A DNA stretch of 19,082 nucleotides from UBA3478 sp965662045 (GTDB taxonomy: Bacteria > Bacteroidota > Bacteroidia > Flavobacteriales > Flavobacteriaceae). Positions 14,832-19,082 of this stretch are shown here, piece after piece (within the stretch, counting starts at the first letter, position 1; each line of letters opens with the position of its first letter). Location of the stretch: positions 1 to 19,082 of the forward strand of contig CBFIGE010000024.1 in assembly GCA_965662045.1 (NCBI GenBank), read 5' to 3'. A program made the translations under genes and the position numbers. The notes below the pieces were generated by a model that made no database searches, was not told where the DNA came from, and saw only the letters and a program-made list of their open reading frames with translations.

Positions 14832-14878
14832 TGTATTTTCCTTGTATTTTTATTAAGATTAACAAATTACTTGAAGCA

Positions 14879-17830
14879 ATGAAAAAGATTTTATTTTTCG
14901 CATTCGCCTTAGTGTTCTACCTTGGTAATGCACAAGACTATTTTCCAACAAATTCAAGGGTACTTTCAAACAACTCGAATTACACTGCCATTCAAGGAGC
15001 AGATGTGTATACCGATGCCGAAACCCTCGTCAAAAGTGCTACTATACTCATTCATAGAGGTAAAGTAGTTAACGTTGGAAAAAACGTAAAACTACCAGCA
15101 AATACTGTAACTCATGACATGAAAGGGTATACAATATATCCTTCTTTTATTGAGCTTTTTTCAAGTTTTGGAATTCCAAATCCCAAAAGAGCGTCAGGAA
15201 ATGGAAGATCACCCCAATACGAGGCAACCCGAGAAGGTTATTATTGGAATGATCATATAAGACCTGAGGTTCAGGCATTTGATATGTTAGAATACAGTAC
15301 CAAAGACGCTTCGAAACTAAGGTCTATGGGATTCGGCACAGTAAATAGTCACAACGCCGATGGCATCGCCAGAGGTAATGGTGCCTTAATTACGCTTAAT
15401 GATAAGGGGAATAACGCTTCTCGTGTACTACACACAGTATCAGGACAATATTTTTCGTTTTCAAAAAGTGTAACCTCAAGACAATCCTATCCTGGATCAC
15501 TAATGGGTAGCCAAGCACTGTTGAGACAATTAAATCACGATTTACGTTGGTACAGTCAGGGTTTAAGTGAAACACGTGATAAGTCCTTAGAAGCGATTAT
15601 CGATCAGCAAAATCAACCTTTTTTCTTTGAAGCTGGCGATCGTGGAAACGCTTTTAAAGCGGCCAAAATTGCACAACAATTCGGTCAAACCTACAATGTC
15701 TTAGGAGGAGGTGACGAATTTGAACATCTTGAGTTACTCAAAAAATACAATACACGTCTTGTAGTACCCGTCAATTTCCCCAAGGCCTATGACGTATCTG
15801 ACCCCATAAACGCATCATACGTTAATTTGAGTGACCTTCGATTCTGGGAGCAAGCTCCCTCTAATCTTGCGATATTAGAGGACGCAGGCTTTTCATCTGC
15901 CATCAGTTCAAAAGGAGTAACTGCGTCAAAATCGTTCTTTTCTAATTTGAGAAAAGCTATGGAAAGAGGTGCATCTAAAGAATTTATTCTCAAAGGTCTA
16001 ACCGAAATACCTGCTCAAATGTTGAAGCAAGAAAACAGTCTTGGACAACTCCAAGAAGGCTTCCACGCAAACTTTATCGTAGCCAAAGGTGATTTATTCG
16101 CTAAAGACTTTGTGATTTACGAGAATTGGATTCAAGGAGAGCCTCACATTCTAGAAGACAGAAATGTGATTAATCTTAAAGGAGATTACACTTTAGAATT
16201 TAAAAATCACAGTTTTGAGGTAAGCATTAGTGGAAGCAGCAAAAAGCCAAATTTGAAAGCTACTTCAAACGATATATCCTATAATTCTAAAGTTAGTTAT
16301 GACTTTCCATGGTTGAACTTCACCCTTTCGAATGATGAAGGTGAACTATTCAGACTTCAAAGTAGAATTAATAATTCCTCATCATTCGCTGGAAGAGTTG
16401 TCGCCAATAATGGAATGAACTGGAAGTTCAATGCTCAAAAAGCAGCATCTTCAGAAGATGAAAAGAAAAAGAACAAAAAGAAAAATGTAGTCACTTCTTC
16501 AGAAATGAAGAGTAGTATGAGATTTCCGAATGTAGGTATGGGAAAAGATCAAATGCCTAAGTCAGAAAACCTCTTATTTAAAAATGCCACAGTGTGGACC
16601 GGTGAAGAAGTTTTAGAACAAACAGATGTGCATATAAAAAACGGTAAGATTGTTGCTGTTGGCAAAAGCTTAAATGCGCGAGGTGCACAACTAATAGATG
16701 CTACTGGCAAACACCTTACTGCGGGAATCGTTGATGAGCATTCTCACATAGGGGCTCTTGCCATTAATGAAGGAGGTCAGAATTCTTCTGCAGAAGTAAG
16801 AATGGCCGATGTTGTGGATGCAAAAGACATTGATATTTACAGAAATTTAGCCGGAGGAGTAACAACGATTCAATTACTACACGGATCTGCGAATCCCATA
16901 GGTGGTCAATCTGCCATTCTTCGACTTAAATGGGGTAATAATGCCGAAGAATTACTTTTTGAAGGAGCCGACCCATACATCAAATTTGCTTTAGGTGAAA
17001 ATGTAAAGCAATCCAATTGGCAAAGTTTTGCTCGTTTTCCACAAACGAGAATGGGTGTTGAACAAATTTTTGTAGATTATTTCACTCGTGCTGAAGATTA
17101 TATGGCCACTAAAGAAAGTGGCGCGCCCTATCGAGCAGATGAAGAGCTCGAAACACTCTCTGAAATATTAAGAGGAGAGCGTTTTATCTCTTGTCATTCA
17201 TATGTACAAAGCGAAATCAATATGTTGATGAAAGTCGCCGATCGCTTTGGATTCAGAGTAAATACATTCACACATATTCTTGAAGGCTATAAAGTGGCTG
17301 ATAAAATGAAAGAACACGGTAGTGGTGGGTCCACATTTAGTGATTGGTGGGCATACAAATATGAAGTAAAAGACGCCATCCCTTATAATGCAGCTATTAT
17401 GTCTAGAGAAGGTGTTACTGTTGCTATCAACTCTGATGACGCTGAAATGTCGCGGAGATTAAATCAAGAAGCTGCTAAAACTGTCAAATATGGTGGTCTA
17501 TCTGAGATTGAGGCTTGGAAAATGGTGACCCTTAATCCGGCTAAGCTTCTTCATATCGACGATAAAGTGGGATCTATTGCAATAGGTAAAGAAGCTGATG
17601 TAGTATTATGGTCTGATCATCCCCTTTCAATTTACGCCTACGCGGAAAAAACACTCATTCAGGGGCAAACCTTCTTTGATTTTGAAAAAGACAAAGAACT
17701 TCAGAAACGCAATCAAAAAGAGCGCATGAGACTCATCAAAGCCATGTTGAATGTGACCAAAAAAGAGGGTGGAGAAACACAGATTCCTATACAGAATAAG
17801 AAAAGACATTTTGAATGTGAAACGATTTAA
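14879..17830 (+). CDS. Secreted double-domain amidohydrolase, N-terminal half apparently metal-less
   Basis: This 983-residue exported protein contains two amidohydrolase (urease/imidazolonepropionase-like) folds. I start at the ATG at 14879, which gives a clean signal peptide, MKKILFFAFALVFYLGNAQ. The in-frame ATG at 14831 would add 16 residues before it. The first half (about 35-425) opens with the small beta domain and GYTIYPSFIELFSSFG (83-98), where an active enzyme has a metal-binding HxH, and none is present. After a beta-rich linker and a lysine-rich stretch (528-535), the second half (about 563-940) has TAGIVDEHSHIG (His621, His623), His773 in SCHSY, His799 in FTHILEG, and Asp853/854 in NSDDAE, a full metal-site pattern. 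The substrate is unknown. A related gene follows after 4 bp. Confidence 0.87.
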   Translation: MKKILFFAFALVFYLGNAQDYFPTNSRVLSNNSNYTAIQGADVYTDAETLVKSATILIHRGKVVNVGKNVKLPANTVTHDMKGYTIYPSFIELFSSFGIPNPKRASGNGRSPQYEATREGYYWNDHIRPEVQAFDMLEYSTKDASKLRSMGFGTVNSHNADGIARGNGALITLNDKGNNASRVLHTVSGQYFSFSKSVTSRQSYPGSLMGSQALLRQLNHDLRWYSQGLSETRDKSLEAIIDQQNQPFFFEAGDRGNAFKAAKIAQQFGQTYNVLGGGDEFEHLELLKKYNTRLVVPVNFPKAYDVSDPINASYVNLSDLRFWEQAPSNLAILEDAGFSSAISSKGVTASKSFFSNLRKAMERGASKEFILKGLTEIPAQMLKQENSLGQLQEGFHANFIVAKGDLFAKDFVIYENWIQGEPHILEDRNVINLKGDYTLEFKNHSFEVSISGSSKKPNLKATSNDISYNSKVSYDFPWLNFTLSNDEGELFRLQSRINNSSSFAGRVVANNGMNWKFNAQKAASSEDEKKKNKKKNVVTSSEMKSSMRFPNVGMGKDQMPKSENLLFKNATVWTGEEVLEQTDVHIKNGKIVAVGKSLNARGAQLIDATGKHLTAGIVDEHSHIGALAINEGGQNSSAEVRMADVVDAKDIDIYRNLAGGVTTIQLLHGSANPIGGQSAILRLKWGNNAEELLFEGADPYIKFALGENVKQSNWQSFARFPQTRMGVEQIFVDYFTRAEDYMATKESGAPYRADEELETLSEILRGERFISCHSYVQSEINMLMKVADRFGFRVNTFTHILEGYKVADKMKEHGSGGSTFSDWWAYKYEVKDAIPYNAAIMSREGVTVAINSDDAEMSRRLNQEAAKTVKYGGLSEIEAWKMVTLNPAKLLHIDDKVGSIAIGKEADVVLWSDHPLSIYAYAEKTLIQGQTFFDFEKDKELQKRNQKERMRLIKAMLNVTKKEGGETQIPIQNKKRHFECETI

Positions 17831-17834
17831 AGAA

Positions 17835-19082
17835 ATGAACATGAGATATAAAGCACTATTATTAAGTATTTGCATAGGTTTAATCACAAGTGTAGTTCAC
17901 GCACAACAAGTACCTGGCAAACCACAAGACGAAAAAATTACCATAAGTGGAGTCACCATTCATGTGGGAAATGGAACAGTCATTGAAAACGGCTTAGTGA
18001 CATTCGAAGACGGAATTATAACATATGTAGGCAAACAAATGGATGCAATGGAAATTTCTGGAATGCTAATTAAAGCAGATGGCAAACACCTCTATCCAGG
18101 ATTTATTGCTCCTTCAAAATCACTAGGTTTAGTTGAAATCAACGCCGTCAGAGCAACAAACGATCAAGATGAACTTGGTGATTTTCTGCCTCACGTTAGA
18201 AGTATTATTGCTTACAATGCAGAATCTCAAGTCGTTGAATCAATGCGTCCCAATGGCGTGCTTATTGGACAAGTCACACCTCAAGGAGGTCGAATTTCAG
18301 GAACTTCAAGTGTTGTTCAATATGATGCATGGAATTGGGAAGATGCCGTTGTGAAAGTAGATGATGGCATTCATTTAAGATGGCCAAACGCCTTTCGAAG
18401 AGGAAGATGGTGGGCCGGAGAATCTAGAGCATATAGACCAAATAATAATTACACAAAACAGATTGCAGAAGTTGTAAATTTTATGAAACAGGCCCAGGCC
18501 TATGCTTATGGAAATAACAACACCTCACACCTGCCCTATGAAGCAAGTAGAGGTCTTTTCGACGGCAGCAAAAAGCTCTATGTTTACGCTGATGGGGTTA
18601 AGGAGATTACCGATTTAGTTGTGGAGCTCAAAAAATTAGACATAAAGGAATTAGTTCTTGTAGGCGGCACTATGGCTGATCAAACAACGGATGTGTTGAA
18701 AGCAAACAATGTACCTGTTCTAGTAAACACCACTCATCGCATTCCAAGTTCAGAAGATCAAGCCTACGATTTTGCCTATCAACTTCCCAAAAAATTACAT
18801 GATGCTGGGATTTTGGTTGGGATACAAAACGCTACAATGAGCAATCATCAAGCCAGAAATCTTCCATTTCACGCTGGTCAAGCAGCAGCAAAAGGTTTGG
18901 ACAAAGAAACAGCTGTACAAATGATCAGCCTCAACACAGCTAAAATCTTAGGTATTGATGATAGTTATGGAAGTATTGAAATAGGTAAAAGCGCAACTCT
19001 TTTTGTTTCTGAGGGAGATGCTCTTGATATGAGAACTAATGTTTTAAGCAATGCCTTTATCGACGGAAGAGCGATTAATTTA
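17835..19082 (+). CDS. Secreted amidohydrolase-like protein, cut by the window end
   Basis: This frame is open from the ATG at 17835 through the last base (416 codons, no stop), so only the C-terminal tip is missing. Met3 at 17841 is an alternative start. A signal peptide (about 1-23, ending VVHAQ) indicates export. The overall shape is amidohydrolase: the N-terminal beta domain with VTFEDGIITYVGK, KHLYPGFIAPSKSLG (84-98), and the C-terminal helix and strand NTAKILGIDDSYGSIEIGKSATLFV (367-391). The HxH normally following PGF is absent (APSKSLG), and no NSD-type metal aspartate is seen near NATMSNHQARNLPFHAG (332-348). It therefore looks like a catalytically altered or inactive partner of the gene 4 bp upstream. 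Confidence 0.85.
   Translation, partial: MNMRYKALLLSICIGLITSVVHAQQVPGKPQDEKITISGVTIHVGNGTVIENGLVTFEDGIITYVGKQMDAMEISGMLIKADGKHLYPGFIAPSKSLGLVEINAVRATNDQDELGDFLPHVRSIIAYNAESQVVESMRPNGVLIGQVTPQGGRISGTSSVVQYDAWNWEDAVVKVDDGIHLRWPNAFRRGRWWAGESRAYRPNNNYTKQIAEVVNFMKQAQAYAYGNNNTSHLPYEASRGLFDGSKKLYVYADGVKEITDLVVELKKLDIKELVLVGGTMADQTTDVLKANNVPVLVNTTHRIPSSEDQAYDFAYQLPKKLHDAGILVGIQNATMSNHQARNLPFHAGQAAAKGLDKETAVQMISLNTAKILGIDDSYGSIEIGKSATLFVSEGDALDMRTNVLSNAFIDGRAINL

Noticed and set aside
14831..14878. Sixteen-residue N-terminal extension of the large amidohydrolase from ATG 14831
   Set aside because: It would sit ahead of a complete signal peptide that starts at 14879. The TAATG overlap makes it possible, but the later start fits export better.
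18133..18354. Open frame of 73 codons on the + strand
   Set aside because: It is out of frame within the final amidohydrolase-like gene, whose own frame is open from 17835 to the window end and has recognisable domains.
1..19082. CRISPR arrays, tRNA/rRNA genes, insertion sequences, phage or toxin-antitoxin modules
   Set aside because: I read both strands for repeats, tRNA-like folds and mobile-element genes and saw none. Gene order and composition look like stable core chromosome.

Overview
The window comes from a low-GC member of the Bacteroidota, most likely a gliding Flavobacteriia. The evidence is a GldI-type gliding lipoprotein, a WbqC-family protein, a Bacteroidota-type signal peptidase I with a long insertion, promoters of the Bacteroidota -7 type (TAnnTTTG), and a near-absence of Shine-Dalgarno sequences. 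It is dense chromosomal housekeeping DNA. I see no insertion sequence, phage gene, CRISPR array, tRNA or rRNA.

Layout. (1) 1-2368, + strand: the probable last codons of an upstream gene, then lepB and a wbqC-like gene, spaced 2 bp. (2) 2381-6067, - strand: a tight operon transcribed leftward, in the order small one-helix membrane protein, mutL, rhomboid protease, second rhomboid protease. (3) 6126-7355, - strand: a membrane-anchored TPR protein followed by ribH (lumazine synthase). (4) 7445-9233, + strand: recF, a small lipoprotein gene and a DUF721/DciA-like gene. (5) 9230-10721, - strand: a PhoD-like phosphatase lipoprotein and ndk, which converges on and overlaps the DUF721 gene. (6) 10783-12334, + strand: an NrnA-like DHH phosphoesterase and gldI. 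(7) 12335-12637: a 303-bp gap with a long AT-rich hairpin and a good promoter. (8) 12638-19082, + strand: a lipoprotein fusing a cyclophilin to an FKBP, a DUF3810 membrane protein with an HExxH motif, a 983-residue secreted double amidohydrolase, and a second secreted amidohydrolase-like protein that runs off the window.

How the genes fit together. Regions 2 to 6 supply DNA repair and replication (MutL, RecF, DciA-like), nucleotide turnover (Ndk, NrnA) and riboflavin synthesis. Regions 1, 6 and 8 concern the cell envelope: signal peptide removal, folding of exported proteins by three prolyl-isomerase domains (GldI plus the cyclophilin-FKBP fusion), membrane proteolysis, and exported amidohydrolases. 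Genes within operons are packed very tightly. Three junctions are TAA followed directly by ATG, and two are TAATG overlaps.

Most notable points: the MutL C-terminal domain lacks key nuclease-motif residues; three consecutive amidohydrolase folds appear to be metal-less, metal-binding and metal-less; a cyclophilin-FKBP fusion lies next to gldI; and a -7 element sits 4 bp from the nrnA start codon, suggesting a leaderless transcript. I found no convincing evidence of a wholly new system. The amidohydrolase pair is the best candidate for undescribed biochemistry.
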